Below are positions 45,150-53,980 of a stretch of 64,000 nt of DNA, one piece after another. The DNA is from Fuscovulum ytuae. Its GTDB lineage: Bacteria; Pseudomonadota; Alphaproteobacteria; Rhodobacterales; Rhodobacteraceae. The stretch is taken from the NCBI RefSeq assembly GCF_029953595.1, contig NZ_CP124535.1:1892001-1956000 (forward strand), in the 5' to 3' direction. Positions within the stretch are counted from its first letter, which is position 1. Every line of letters starts with the position of its first letter. Both the position numbers and the translations under genes were made by a program. The notes beneath the pieces were generated by a model, which saw only the letters and a program-made list of their open reading frames with translations, did no database searches and was not told where the DNA came from.

Positions 45150-46805
45150 ATGGCCTCGTATCAATACGTCTACCACATGGATGGCGTCTCAAAGACCTAT
45201 CCCGGCGGCAAGAAGGTGTTCGAGAACATCCGCCTCAACTTCCTCCCCGGCGTCAAGATCGGTGTCGTGGGCGTGAACGGCGCGGGGAAATCCACCCTCC
45301 TGCGCGTGATGGCCGGATGGGACAAGGATTTTCAAGGCGAGGCATGGGCCGCCAAGGGGGCCAAGGTCGGCTACCTGCCGCAGGAACCCCAACTCGACCC
45401 CGCGCTGACGGTGCGCGAAAACGTCAAGCTTGGCGTGGCCGAGAAACAGGCAAAGCTCGACCGCTACAACGAATTGGCCATGAACTATTCGGACGAGACC
45501 GCCGAAGAAATGGCCAAGTTGCAGGATGAGATCGACGCAGAAAACCTCTGGGACCTCGACAGCCAGATCGACATCGCGATGGAGGCCCTGCGCTGCCCGC
45601 CCGATGACGCCAATGTCGAAACCCTGTCGGGCGGCGAACGCCGCCGGGTCGCGCTCTGCAAACTGCTCTTGGAGGCGCCTGACATGCTCCTTCTCGACGA
45701 ACCGACCAACCACCTTGATGCCGAAACCATCGCTTGGCTGCAAAAGCACCTGATCGAATACAAGGGCACGATCCTGACGGTCACCCACGACCGCTATTTC
45801 CTTGATGACATCACGACGTGGATCCTCGAACTCGAACGTGGCCGCGGCATCCCGCATGAGGGCAACTATTCCTCATGGCTGGACGCCAAGGCCAAGCGCC
45901 TTGCGCAAGAAGCGCGCGAGGATAAGGCCAAGCAGAAGGTGCTGGAAAAGGAACTGGAATGGATCCGCGCCGGGGCCAAGGCCCGTCAGGCCAAATCCAA
46001 GGCCCGTATCCAAGCCTATGAAAAGATGGCCGATGAATCGGTCAAGGAACTGGTGGGCAAAGCGCAGATCATCATCCCGCACGGCCCCCGCCTCGGCTCC
46101 AAAGTCATCGAATTCGAAAACGTGTCCAAGGCACTGGGCGACAAGCAGCTGATTGAGAACCTGACCTTCTCGCTGCCCCCCGGTGGCATCGTGGGCGTGA
46201 TCGGGCCGAACGGCGCGGGCAAGTCCACTCTGATGAAGATGATCACCGGGCAGGAAAAGCCCGACAGCGGCACGATCACGCTGGGCGACACGGTCCAGCT
46301 TTCCTATGTCGACCAGTCGCGCGACGCGCTCGACCCCAACAAGAACGTGTGGGAGGAAATCACCGACGCGCTCGACATCGTGGTCTTGGGCGATGCCGAG
46401 GTGAACAGCCGCGCCTATTGCTCATCCTTCAACTTCAAAGGATCGGATCAGCAGAAAAAGGTGGGCATCCTGTCGGGCGGGGAACGGAACCGCGTCCACA
46501 TGGCGAAACTGCTGAAATCCGGTGGCAACGTCCTTTTGCTGGACGAACCGACGAACGATCTGGACGTCGAAACGCTTCAGGCGCTGGAAGCGGCGATCGA
46601 AGAGTTTGCAGGCTGCGCGGTCATCATCTCGCACGACCGCTTCTTCCTTGATCGCCTCTGCACCCATATCCTCGCCTTCGAAGGCGATGCACATGTGGAA
46701 TGGTTCGAAGGCAACTTCCAGGATTACGAAGAAGACAAAATCCGCCGCCTCGGCCCGGATTCCGTGGAACCGAAGCGCGTGAAATACAAAAAGTTCACCC
46801 GCTGA
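45150..46805 (+). CDS. ettA: Energy-dependent translational throttle protein EttA (ABC-F)
   Basis: A 551-residue ABC-F protein of EttA length. It has two ABC cassettes: Walker A GVNGAGKST and GPNGAGKST, signatures LSGGERRRVALCKLL and LSGGERNRVHMAKLL, and catalytic DEPTNHLDA and DEPTNDLDV. An arm insertion and a linker (about residues 240-320) are present as in EttA, with no membrane domain. It binds the ribosomal E site and gates translation elongation by ATP level. GCAGGAG precedes the ATG. It is followed by two GGTGGGGT hairpins. Confidence 0.96.
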   Translation: MASYQYVYHMDGVSKTYPGGKKVFENIRLNFLPGVKIGVVGVNGAGKSTLLRVMAGWDKDFQGEAWAAKGAKVGYLPQEPQLDPALTVRENVKLGVAEKQAKLDRYNELAMNYSDETAEEMAKLQDEIDAENLWDLDSQIDIAMEALRCPPDDANVETLSGGERRRVALCKLLLEAPDMLLLDEPTNHLDAETIAWLQKHLIEYKGTILTVTHDRYFLDDITTWILELERGRGIPHEGNYSSWLDAKAKRLAQEAREDKAKQKVLEKELEWIRAGAKARQAKSKARIQAYEKMADESVKELVGKAQIIIPHGPRLGSKVIEFENVSKALGDKQLIENLTFSLPPGGIVGVIGPNGAGKSTLMKMITGQEKPDSGTITLGDTVQLSYVDQSRDALDPNKNVWEEITDALDIVVLGDAEVNSRAYCSSFNFKGSDQQKKVGILSGGERNRVHMAKLLKSGGNVLLLDEPTNDLDVETLQALEAAIEEFAGCAVIISHDRFFLDRLCTHILAFEGDAHVEWFEGNFQDYEEDKIRRLGPDSVEPKRVKYKKFTR

Positions 46806-46811
46806 CCCGTT

Positions 46812-46875
46812 GGGGTGGGGTATAACCCCACCCTCCCCGGTTTCCGACTGCACGGTAGGGTGGGGTTCACCCCAC
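46812..46875 (+). terminator. Two GGTGGGGT hairpins after ettA
   Basis: A perfect 9-bp stem (46812-46820 with 46824-46832, loop ATA) and an 8-bp stem (46858-46865 with 46868-46875) share the sequence GGTGGGGT/ACCCCACC. The first begins 7 bases after the ettA stop, so it may act in termination. The duplicated stem is REP-like. Confidence 0.6.
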
Positions 46876-47024
46876 CGCCCCCTTCACTTCGTGCGTGAAA
46901 CGCGCCTTGATCGCCCCCCCTGCGCGGCCAGAAAGAGCGTAAAGAAGATGCAGGCACCATTCACCTTGGGGCGAAGGTAATGCGACATGGGGCCAAGGCT
47001 GCCATGCCCACCTTTCGCAAAGGT

Positions 47025-47050
47025 AAAGGCGGGGTACCGACCCCGCCTTT
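47025..47050. terminator. 11-bp perfect hairpin between ettA and the DUF2892 gene
   Basis: AAAGGCGGGGT pairs with ACCCCGCCTTT around an ACCG loop. It lies between convergent genes. The stretch 46876-47024 shows no credible gene: one short frame on the plus strand from 46987 has no ribosome site and crosses the repeats. Confidence 0.6.
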
Positions 47051-47091
47051 GGACGGCTGAATTTCTTAAGTCACCGTTCGCTGCGTGCCCA

Positions 47092-47136
47092 CAATTTGCG
47101 GCACAAAAGGCGGCACAAAACAGGGCACAACCGTTG
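47092..47136 (+). repeat. 45-bp GCACAAAA intergenic repeat, copy C
   Basis: Third copy of the repeat at 6858 and 40484. The same GCACAAAA units occur at 12-base spacing. The upstream inverted repeat of copies A and B is not conserved here. It lies between the convergent ettA and DUF2892 genes. Confidence 0.72.
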
Positions 47137-47197
47137 CAGGGAGATCCCGGTCAGGCCAAGGCTGGTAAACCGGCCCCGACGGTTCGATCCCTCTGGA

Positions 47198-47398
47198 TCA
47201 GAACGCGCAGCCCGGGCGCAAGCCCAGCTTCTTCATGATCGACGCCGCCGGGCAGAAACCCGTAAAGGAAGACTGGATCAAATTTGCTCCGATAAAGACG
47301 GTAAACCACAGAAAATAAGGGGAAACGAACTGCGTCAGCAGCACGCTGATCAGCACCATCACACCGGCGAAAGCCATCACGGCACGGTCAAGGGTCAT
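47198..47398 (-). CDS. Small membrane protein, DUF2892/YgaP transmembrane domain
   Basis: A 66-residue protein made of two membrane helices (about residues 6-26 and 30-48). It has the family pattern AGVMVLISVLL...WFTVFIGANLIQSSFTGFCPA with the conserved Cys, and ends KKLGLRPGC. In YgaP this domain anchors a rhodanese; here it stands alone. The start at 47398 has GGAG upstream; an ATG nine bases earlier is equally in frame. Confidence 0.88.
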   Translation of the reverse strand: MTLDRAVMAFAGVMVLISVLLTQFVSPYFLWFTVFIGANLIQSSFTGFCPAASIMKKLGLRPGCAF

Positions 47399-47540
47399 AG
47401 CATCCACTCCATCTAAGCACCCGCATCCGGGCGGGGCATCCCTGCCGATGATCTAACCTTTCTCCAGTTCATATTCAAGTAATAGAATGTTTTGAATTTG
47501 AGCGATCGTCGCCGTTTCCCGGACATTAACCCCAATTTTC

Positions 47541-47569
47541 TTGATTTTTTTGCCCACCGCGCCCATATG
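47541..47569 (+). promoter_or_regulatory. Possible promoter of cspA
   Basis: TTGATT and CATATG are separated by 17 bases in the AT-rich part of the 284-base space upstream of the cold-shock gene. If used, the mRNA leader would be about 120 bases, in line with long leaders of cold-shock mRNAs. The -10 match is poor. Confidence 0.3.
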
Positions 47570-47691
47570 TCCCCCGCGACGTTATTCTAAATCGACTTCT
47601 GTCTCGGATCTTCCGGCCACAGCATCGACCCAGGCTGACGGGGCCAAGCCGCCGCACGGTGCGGGCGGGAGACTAAACAGGAGACTTCACG

Positions 47692-47898
47692 ATGGCCAAA
47701 GGCACCGTGAAATGGTTCAATGAAACAAAGGGTTACGGCTTCATCGCGCCGGAAGGCGGGAAGAAGGACGTGTTCGTTCACATCACCGCTCTGGAACGTG
47801 CAGGCCTGCGTGGCCTGAAAGACGGCCAGGCTGTGACCTTCGACATCGAAGCCGGCCGCGACGGCCGCGAGTCGGCGACCAACCTCGCCCTCGCTTGA
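47692..47898 (+). CDS. cspA: Cold-shock protein, CspA family
   Basis: A 68-residue OB-fold single-stranded nucleic-acid-binding protein, with RNP1 KGYGFIA and RNP2 VFVHI. It follows the family from [14 protein letters not shown]. It acts as an RNA chaperone, cold-induced or constitutive depending on the paralogue. An AGGAG lies eight bases upstream of the ATG. The preceding 220 bases have no gene and probably form the promoter and leader. Confidence 0.96.
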   Translation: MAKGTVKWFNETKGYGFIAPEGGKKDVFVHITALERAGLRGLKDGQAVTFDIEAGRDGRESATNLALA

Positions 47899-48031
47899 TC
47901 TTCGGATCCATTCGTTAACGACGGCGCAGCGCCGAAAGGCGCTGCTGCCAGCCTCGGAACCGCCGATTGGCGACATCCGACCCGGCGCTTCCGGCCTAGC
48001 CCTCTCGTCCCGCCTAGGGCAGACTGGCCAT

Positions 48032-48976
48032 ATGGAACAGCCCGATTACACCCGCCTTATCGATGCCGAGACTTGGGATTTCATCCGCCGGTCCGAAGCC
48101 AGCTATCCCCCTGATACGGCAAGCCTTTCCATCGCCGATCAACGCGCGATCTATGATGCGCTCTGCCGCGAATTCCACCTCGGCTATCCCCCCGGAATAA
48201 CCGCCGAGGACCGCCCCTTCGGCGGCGTTCCCTCCCGCCTCTATCCCGGAAAGGGCGGCACAGTCGCCTATTTCCACGGCGGCGGCTTTGTCGTGGGCGG
48301 TCTTCACAGCCATGACGACATCTGCGCTGAAATTTGCGCCCGAACCGGGCTGACGGTGGTGTCGGTCGACTATCGGCTTTGCCCAGAACACCCCCATCCC
48401 GCCGCCTATCTGGATGCTCTTGCTGCCACCCGGGCCATCGCCGACGAATGCCCCGCGCCGCTTCTCCTTGCAGGCGACAGCGCAGGCGGCAATCTCGCAG
48501 CATCTGTCGCGCAAGCTATTGGTAGGAAAGGCGCTTTTGGTATTGCGGGGATGGTCCTCATCTATCCCGGTCTGGGCGGAGACAAAGATTTTGGGTCCTA
48601 TCTCACGCATGCAAACGCCCCCATGTTGACCCGTGACGACGTCCTCTTCTACAGCAGCATCCGCCACGGCAACGCCCCTGCGCCATCGCCCGATCCAACT
48701 TTCGCACCGCTCTCTGACAGCGATTTCTCGGACCTCCCACCCACCCTTGCCATCGCCGCCGAATGCGACCCTCTGGCCGATGACGCCACGCATTACGCAG
48801 TGCGCCTCACCGCCGCCGGTGTTCAGGCCCGCGCCATCGTCGAACCCGGCCTTGTCCACGGCTACCTGCGCGCCCGTGCCACCGTGCCCCGCGCTGCCGC
48901 AAGCTTTGACCGCATCACCCGAACCCTCACAGCCATGGCCAATGGCACATGGTCCGAAACGGAGGAATTTGCATGA
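48032..48976 (+). CDS. Alpha/beta hydrolase, hormone-sensitive-lipase family
   Basis: A 314-residue esterase. The oxyanion motif HGGGFVVGG and nucleophile elbow GDSAGGN are those of the HSL/carboxylesterase type IV family. The acid and His are in ECDPLADDA and LVHGYLRA. There is no signal peptide. Its stop overlaps the start of the class II aldolase gene (ATGA), so the two are coupled. It probably hydrolyses a small ester or lactone before the aldolase step. The substrate is unknown. Confidence 0.9.
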   Translation: MEQPDYTRLIDAETWDFIRRSEASYPPDTASLSIADQRAIYDALCREFHLGYPPGITAEDRPFGGVPSRLYPGKGGTVAYFHGGGFVVGGLHSHDDICAEICARTGLTVVSVDYRLCPEHPHPAAYLDALAATRAIADECPAPLLLAGDSAGGNLAASVAQAIGRKGAFGIAGMVLIYPGLGGDKDFGSYLTHANAPMLTRDDVLFYSSIRHGNAPAPSPDPTFAPLSDSDFSDLPPTLAIAAECDPLADDATHYAVRLTAAGVQARAIVEPGLVHGYLRARATVPRAAASFDRITRTLTAMANGTWSETEEFA

Positions 48977-49722
48977 ACGCCCCCACCCCGAACCTGACCC
49001 ATTGGCAAGAACGTTGCGACATGGCCGCGGCCTTCCGCTGGACCGCAAAACTCAACATGCATGAAGCTGTTGCGAACCATTTCTCCCTTGCGGTGAATGC
49101 CGATGGGTCGCGTTTTCTAATCAATCCGAACGGTCGTCACTTCGCCCGCATCACGGCCTCTAGCCTGATTGAGATTAATGCGAATGACCCTTCGACCATG
49201 TCCCGCCCGGATGCACCCGATCCCACCGCTTGGGGTTTGCACGGGTCCATCCACCGCGCTTTACCCCATGCCCGCTGCGTAATGCATGTCCATTCCATCC
49301 ATGCCACGGTCTTGGCCAGCCTCGCCGACTCTCGCCTGCCCGCAATCGACCAAAACAGCGCCATGTTCCATGATCGCATGGTGATCGATGAACATTACGG
49401 CGGCATGGCCTTCGAAGAGGAAGGGGCCCGCTGCGCCTCCCTTCTGGCCGATCCGAAGACGGTTGCCATGGTGATGGGCAATCACGGCGTTCTGGTGGTC
49501 GGCGCGACCGTGGCGGAAACCTTCAACCGCCTGTATTACTTTGAACGCGCAGCTGAAACCTATATCCGCGCCTTGCAGACGGGCCGCCCATTGCGGGTCT
49601 TGCCCGATGTGATAGCCGAAAAGACTGCGCAGGAATGGGAGGCTTATCCCGGCTTCGCCGAAGCGCATCTGCGCGAATTGCGGGCGCTTTTGGATGCGGA
49701 AGGGTCTGATTACGCCGGATAA
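48973..49722 (+). CDS. Class II aldolase/adducin-family protein
   Basis: A 249-residue cytoplasmic protein of the L-fuculose-phosphate aldolase/adducin fold. Metal-binding His residues are in MHVHSIHATVLA, and the later VMGNHGVLVVG carries the third His. The usual acidic catalytic region is present near NQNSAMFHDR-like residues (DQNSAMFHDRMV). It could act as an aldolase, epimerase or decarboxylase. It starts by ATGA overlap with the esterase gene. Confidence 0.9.
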   Translation: MNAPTPNLTHWQERCDMAAAFRWTAKLNMHEAVANHFSLAVNADGSRFLINPNGRHFARITASSLIEINANDPSTMSRPDAPDPTAWGLHGSIHRALPHARCVMHVHSIHATVLASLADSRLPAIDQNSAMFHDRMVIDEHYGGMAFEEEGARCASLLADPKTVAMVMGNHGVLVVGATVAETFNRLYYFERAAETYIRALQTGRPLRVLPDVIAEKTAQEWEAYPGFAEAHLRELRALLDAEGSDYAG

Positions 49723-49736
49723 TCTGTAGAGAAACC

Positions 49737-50573
49737 CTAGGCCTCGAAAAAGGGCGTCGACTGCATCGTTGCAGGCACCGGAACCCCCATCCGCGTCAGT
49801 ATGGACGGGGCAAGGGCCAATTGGTCAAGGATCACATCCTCGGGCGGCAGCGCAGAGGTCCCAAAGTAATAGAAGGCAAAGTCCTGCTGCAATTCGCCAG
49901 CGCCGCCATGATGGCCGCGTTCATCCTGCCCGTGATCCGCGGTCACGATCACCTCATACCCTGCCTGACGCCAGCGATGGATGAAGGGCGCCATCTGTTC
50001 ATCCAGCAGATAGCAGGCATGGTCCATCTCTTCACATTCGTGGAAAAAGCGATGCCCCATGCTGTCCAGCGTGCAGGAATGGTAGATGCCGTAATCGATC
50101 CCTTTCACCTCGCACAGCCTTGTCAGCGTAGCAAAGAGGTCATGGTCTGACGGTGTCATCTGATTGTCATGACCGTAACCGGACATGGTGTGGAACCGCC
50201 CATGATGAATGGGTCCTGCCTCTTCGTCATATTCGATGTCGCGCACGCTGTCGAAAGGCGCGCGCTGAAAGAATTCGGACCAGAAACTGTGGGTAACGGC
50301 CCCTGTCCGCCGACCTGCCTTTGCGAGTTCAGAAAACACGTCGGGCAGGTCGAGTTTCTTGACGGCATAGTTGCCCCAGACACCATGCACTTGCGGTGGA
50401 ACACCCGTATGGATCGAGGCATAGCACGAGGCAGAGGTGGATGGCAAAACCGCCCGCATCCTGCGTACCCGCGCCTCGCCCGACTGGACCCAGCCTTCCA
50501 GATTGCCGAACAAACGCCGCCAGTTGCGATAAGGCACACCGTCGATGATGATCAGCAGCAGCTTGCGCGTCAT
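49737..50573 (-). CDS. Alkaline-phosphatase-superfamily hydrolase (phosphodiesterase/nucleotide pyrophosphatase-like)
   Basis: A 278-residue metalloenzyme. The N-terminal LLLIIIDGVPYRN has the first metal Asp. The nucleophile region is PSTSASCYASIHTGVPP, and the second metal site is seen in TADHGQDERGHHGG. TLDSMGHRFF lies between them. It most resembles type I phosphodiesterase/pyrophosphatase proteins; the substrate could be a phosphate or sulfate ester. It has no signal peptide. The start at 50573 overlaps the stop of the ABC ATPase gene by one base (TGATG), making it the last gene of the transporter operon. Confidence 0.85.
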   Translation of the reverse strand: MTRKLLLIIIDGVPYRNWRRLFGNLEGWVQSGEARVRRMRAVLPSTSASCYASIHTGVPPQVHGVWGNYAVKKLDLPDVFSELAKAGRRTGAVTHSFWSEFFQRAPFDSVRDIEYDEEAGPIHHGRFHTMSGYGHDNQMTPSDHDLFATLTRLCEVKGIDYGIYHSCTLDSMGHRFFHECEEMDHACYLLDEQMAPFIHRWRQAGYEVIVTADHGQDERGHHGGAGELQQDFAFYYFGTSALPPEDVILDQLALAPSILTRMGVPVPATMQSTPFFEA

Positions 50574-52204
50574 CAATTGCCTGCGCTTTCCATTTTGCGA
50601 TGGGCCAGAACCTCTTCCAGCCAGCCAAGCCGCAATTCGGGCACAGATGAAAGCAGAAGGTCTGTGTAATCGTCAAACGGAGGCGTCAAGACATCGGTCT
50701 TTGACCCATAGCGCACCACCTGCCCGCGATACATGACCGCTATCCTGTCCGCGATGGCCTTCACCGTGGCAAGGTCATGGGTGATGAAGAGATAGGCCAC
50801 CCCTTCCTGTGCCTGAAGGTTCAAAAGCAGCTTCAGGATGCCATCCGCCACCAGCGGATCAAGGGCCGAGGTGACCTCGTCACAAATGATAAGCTTGGGC
50901 TTGGCAGCAAGGGCGCGGGCGATGCAGACTCGCTGCTTTTGTCCGCCTGACAGTTCGGCAGGGTAGCGGTCGATATAGCCCTTCCCCATCTCGATCTGAT
51001 CAAGCAATTCCTGAACACGCTTGCGCTTTGCCTCGCCCTTCATGCCAAAATAGAATTCCAAGGGCCGCCCGATGATCGTGCCCACCGTCTGGCGCGGGTT
51101 CATCGCCACATCCGCCATCTGATAGATCATCTGCAATTCCCGCAGATCATCCCTACTGCGCGACTTCAATTCGCGCGACAACTCGCGCCCGGCAAAGGTG
51201 ATCCGCCCCGCCGACGGCGGCAGAAGTCCTGTGATCGCGCGGGCCAACGTCGACTTGCCCGATCCGCTTTCGCCCACCACGGCAAGGGTCTGCCCGGCGG
51301 GTAGGTTGACGCTGACAGATTTCAGGACATCGAAGGTTGTGCCGCTATAGCGCGCCGTGACGTTTTGGATGGAAAGCACGGGGGGTGTTTCGCCCTTTTC
51401 CTCGTGTTCGATGGAACGAACAGACACGAGGGCACGAGTATAGGCCTCATGCGGGTCGGTGATGATCTGGCGCACAGGGCCATATTCCACCTTCTTCCCA
51501 TGCCGTAGCACAAGGATATCGTCCGCCACCTGCGCCACGACGGCAAGGTCATGGGTGATGTAAAGTGCGGCTACCCCGGTGTCGTGGATCGCTTCCTTGA
51601 TCGCAGCCAGAACGTCGATCTGCGTCGTCACATCCAAGGCCGTGGTCGGTTCGTCAAAGATCACAAGGTCCGGCTTCGGACACAGCGCCATCGCCGTCAT
51701 CGCGCGCTGCAACTGCCCGCCGGAAACCTGATGCGGATAGCGGCTCCCAAAGGTTTCGGGGTTCGGCAGGCCGAGTTTGCGAAACAGCATCACGGCCCGC
51801 GCCTCGACCTCGGCCCGGCCCATAAGGCCATGCGAAAGCGAGGTTTCGATCACCTGTTCCATCAGCCGCTTTGCCGGGTTGAAGGCGGCAGCGGCGGATT
51901 GCGCGACATAGGTCACCTCTCGACCGCGCAGGGAACGTAATCCGCCAGACGAAAGCCCGCGGATGTCGCGACCATTCAGCAGAATCTCTCCACCTGTCAG
52001 GCGGACACCCCCCCGCCCATAGGCCATCGCAGAAAGGCCAATAGTGGATTTCCCCGCCCCGGACTCCCCGATCAGGCCAAGCACTTTGCCCTTGGCTACG
52101 CTGACCGAAACGTCATCCACCAGAACCACATCCTTCGGCGGTTCACCCGGCGGGTAGGATGTCGCCTCGATGCGGAGGTTCTTGATCTCAAGCAGATCAG
52201 GCAC
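50573..52204 (-). CDS. Dipeptide/oligopeptide-type ABC transporter, fused double ATPase (DppD-DppF)
   Basis: A 543-residue protein with two full ABC cassettes joined in one chain. Walker A motifs are GESGAGKST (about residue 45) and GESGSGKST (about 320). The signatures are VSGGQLQRA and LSGGQKQRV, and the Walker B regions are LVIFDEPT and LIICDEVTSAL. Both halves carry the extra C-terminal region of oligopeptide ATPases. It powers import through the two permeases encoded just upstream and overlaps the second permease gene by eight bases. Confidence 0.94.
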   Translation of the reverse strand: MPDLLEIKNLRIEATSYPPGEPPKDVVLVDDVSVSVAKGKVLGLIGESGAGKSTIGLSAMAYGRGGVRLTGGEILLNGRDIRGLSSGGLRSLRGREVTYVAQSAAAAFNPAKRLMEQVIETSLSHGLMGRAEVEARAVMLFRKLGLPNPETFGSRYPHQVSGGQLQRAMTAMALCPKPDLVIFDEPTTALDVTTQIDVLAAIKEAIHDTGVAALYITHDLAVVAQVADDILVLRHGKKVEYGPVRQIITDPHEAYTRALVSVRSIEHEEKGETPPVLSIQNVTARYSGTTFDVLKSVSVNLPAGQTLAVVGESGSGKSTLARAITGLLPPSAGRITFAGRELSRELKSRSRDDLRELQMIYQMADVAMNPRQTVGTIIGRPLEFYFGMKGEAKRKRVQELLDQIEMGKGYIDRYPAELSGGQKQRVCIARALAAKPKLIICDEVTSALDPLVADGILKLLLNLQAQEGVAYLFITHDLATVKAIADRIAVMYRGQVVRYGSKTDVLTPPFDDYTDLLLSSVPELRLGWLEEVLAHRKMESAGN

Positions 52205-53012
52205 CGCGCCCCCCTTTCAGGCTGGTTGTCCGCGACAGGATCCAGTCAGCGACAAGGTTCACCGAAATCGCCAAAAGCGCGATGGCCAACGCGGGCATCA
52301 GGGCCGCGGACTTACCGTAGATCAGCCCATCCTTGTTCTCGCGCACCATGCCGCCCCAATCCGCAAGCGGTGGCTGGATCCCAAGACCAAGGAATGAAAG
52401 CGTCGAAATGAAGAGGACCGCGAAGATAAAGCGCAATCCGAACTCTGCCACCAAAGGTGAGAGGGCATTGGGAAGGATCTCGCGGAAGATGATCCAAGAC
52501 TGGCCTTCGCCGCGCAAGCGGGCGGCTTCGACGTAATCCATCACGGCGATATCCATCGCAACAGCGCGCGCCAAACGGAAAACCCGTGTTGCATCAAGTG
52601 TACCGATCACAAGGATAAGCACAGTCAGGTTCAAGGGCAGGACCGATAAAATGACCAAGGCGACAATAAGCGACGGAATCGCCATCATCAGATCGACCAG
52701 ACGGGAAAGCGACTGGTCGATCCATCCCCCCCGTACCGCCGCGAGAAAGCCAAGGAAGGACCCCAAACTGAAAGCGAGGGTCGAAGACGCTAAGGCCACG
52801 AAAATGGTAATCTGGCCGCCATAGATCAGTCGGCTGAGGATGTCTCGCCCGATCGTGTCGGTGCCCAGAAGATGTGTCGAGGATGGCCCTTCCCAGACCC
52901 CCCCGATGATGGCATCCACGGGATAGGGTGCGATCACTTGCGCGAAGATCGCACAGAAGAGAAAGCCGCCCGTCAAGATCAGGCCGATAAGCGCGGAAAT
53001 CGGCATCTTCAT
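52197..53012 (-). CDS. Oligopeptide-type ABC transporter permease (DppC-like)
   Basis: A 271-residue inner-membrane permease with about six helices. It has the DppC N-terminal feature GTDTIGRDILSRLIYG and the cytosolic coupling loop EAARLRGEGQSWIIFREILPN. Start and stop overlap the neighbouring genes by a few bases (ATGA with DppB-like at 53009). It forms the channel with the DppB-like subunit. Confidence 0.93.
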   Translation of the reverse strand: MKMPISALIGLILTGGFLFCAIFAQVIAPYPVDAIIGGVWEGPSSTHLLGTDTIGRDILSRLIYGGQITIFVALASSTLAFSLGSFLGFLAAVRGGWIDQSLSRLVDLMMAIPSLIVALVILSVLPLNLTVLILVIGTLDATRVFRLARAVAMDIAVMDYVEAARLRGEGQSWIIFREILPNALSPLVAEFGLRFIFAVLFISTLSFLGLGIQPPLADWGGMVRENKDGLIYGKSAALMPALAIALLAISVNLVADWILSRTTSLKGGRGA

Positions 53013-53965
53013 TTCGGGTGCCTCAGGCGCGGATTTGCGACGATGGCAATCACGTCAGCCAGAATATTCAAGCCGATATAGACAGCCGCGAAGATAAGAC
53101 CCACTGCCTGCACCACAGGAAGGTCGCGCTTGGCCACATGGTCAACAAGGTATTGGCCCAGCGCGTTATAGCTGAAGACCACCTCCACCACGACAACGCC
53201 GACGACAAGATAGGCAAGGTTCAGGACAACGACCGAAACGATGGGGGCGATCGCGTTCGGAAAAGCGTGCCGCCAGATGACCCGCATCGGGGACAGCCCC
53301 TTCAATTCTGCCGTTTCGATATAGGCTGATTGCATCACGTTTAGGATCGCTGCGCGCGTCATCCTCATCATGTGCGCAAGGACGACCAACACCAACACGA
53401 TCACTGGCAGGGCAACGGCGTTCAGCCGATCCCAGAACGACATGCCGGGAAAGACCATAGCGACGGGTTGGAAGATCGGGATGACCTGCGTTAGCAGGAA
53501 GATGACAAAATAAGCTGCCACGAATTCAGGCAGTGAGATCGTCGATAGGGTGACGCCCGAAATCACCTTATCGGGCCAGCGGCCGTTGTATCGCGCCGCC
53601 ACCAGCCCCAGAAGGATTGCCAAAGGCACCGAAATCACGGCGGCGCAGGCGGCGAGGAAGAGCGTATTGCCAAGACGCTGTCCGATGGCCTGCCCGATGT
53701 CCTGCCCGTTGGTCAAGGCTGTGCCGAAGTCGCCGGTCAGGATGCCACCGAGCCATGAGAAGTACCGCTCAATCGGCGACCGATTCAGACCCAGCGACTC
53801 GCGCAGGTTTGCCAGGGCCTCGGGCGTTGCGGATTGGCCGAGGATGGCCTGCGCCACATCCCCCGGCAGCGCCTCGGTGCCCAGAAAGATGAGCAGAGAA
53901 ACCGCCCAGAGCAGAAGAAGGCCCAGCGCAATGCGCTGGACCACGAGCTTAAGTACCTGATGCAC
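53009..53965 (-). CDS. Oligopeptide-type ABC transporter permease (DppB-like)
   Basis: A 318-residue permease with six helices. The first is residues 8-28, followed by the family segment GTEALPGDVAQAILG. The coupling loop is YIETAELKGLSPMRVIWRHAFPNA. The likely start is GTG at 53965, 15 bases after the binding-protein stop. Together with the DppC-like subunit it forms the membrane path of the transporter. Confidence 0.92.
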   Translation of the reverse strand: MHQVLKLVVQRIALGLLLLWAVSLLIFLGTEALPGDVAQAILGQSATPEALANLRESLGLNRSPIERYFSWLGGILTGDFGTALTNGQDIGQAIGQRLGNTLFLAACAAVISVPLAILLGLVAARYNGRWPDKVISGVTLSTISLPEFVAAYFVIFLLTQVIPIFQPVAMVFPGMSFWDRLNAVALPVIVLVLVVLAHMMRMTRAAILNVMQSAYIETAELKGLSPMRVIWRHAFPNAIAPIVSVVVLNLAYLVVGVVVVEVVFSYNALGQYLVDHVAKRDLPVVQAVGLIFAAVYIGLNILADVIAIVANPRLRHPK

Positions 53966-53980
53966 CTGTCACCGGCCCGA

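Noticed and set aside
42917-45529. 870-residue plus-strand frame
   Set aside because: It crosses dacB, nadD and the start of ettA, all well recognised; the translation is low-complexity Arg/Pro/His.
46987-47238. Small plus-strand gene in the ettA-DUF2892 gap
   Set aside because: The frame runs through a hairpin and the 45-bp repeat and has no ribosome site or recognisable domain.
48014-49048. 344-residue minus-strand frame
   Set aside because: Antisense to the HSL-type esterase, which has its full set of catalytic motifs.
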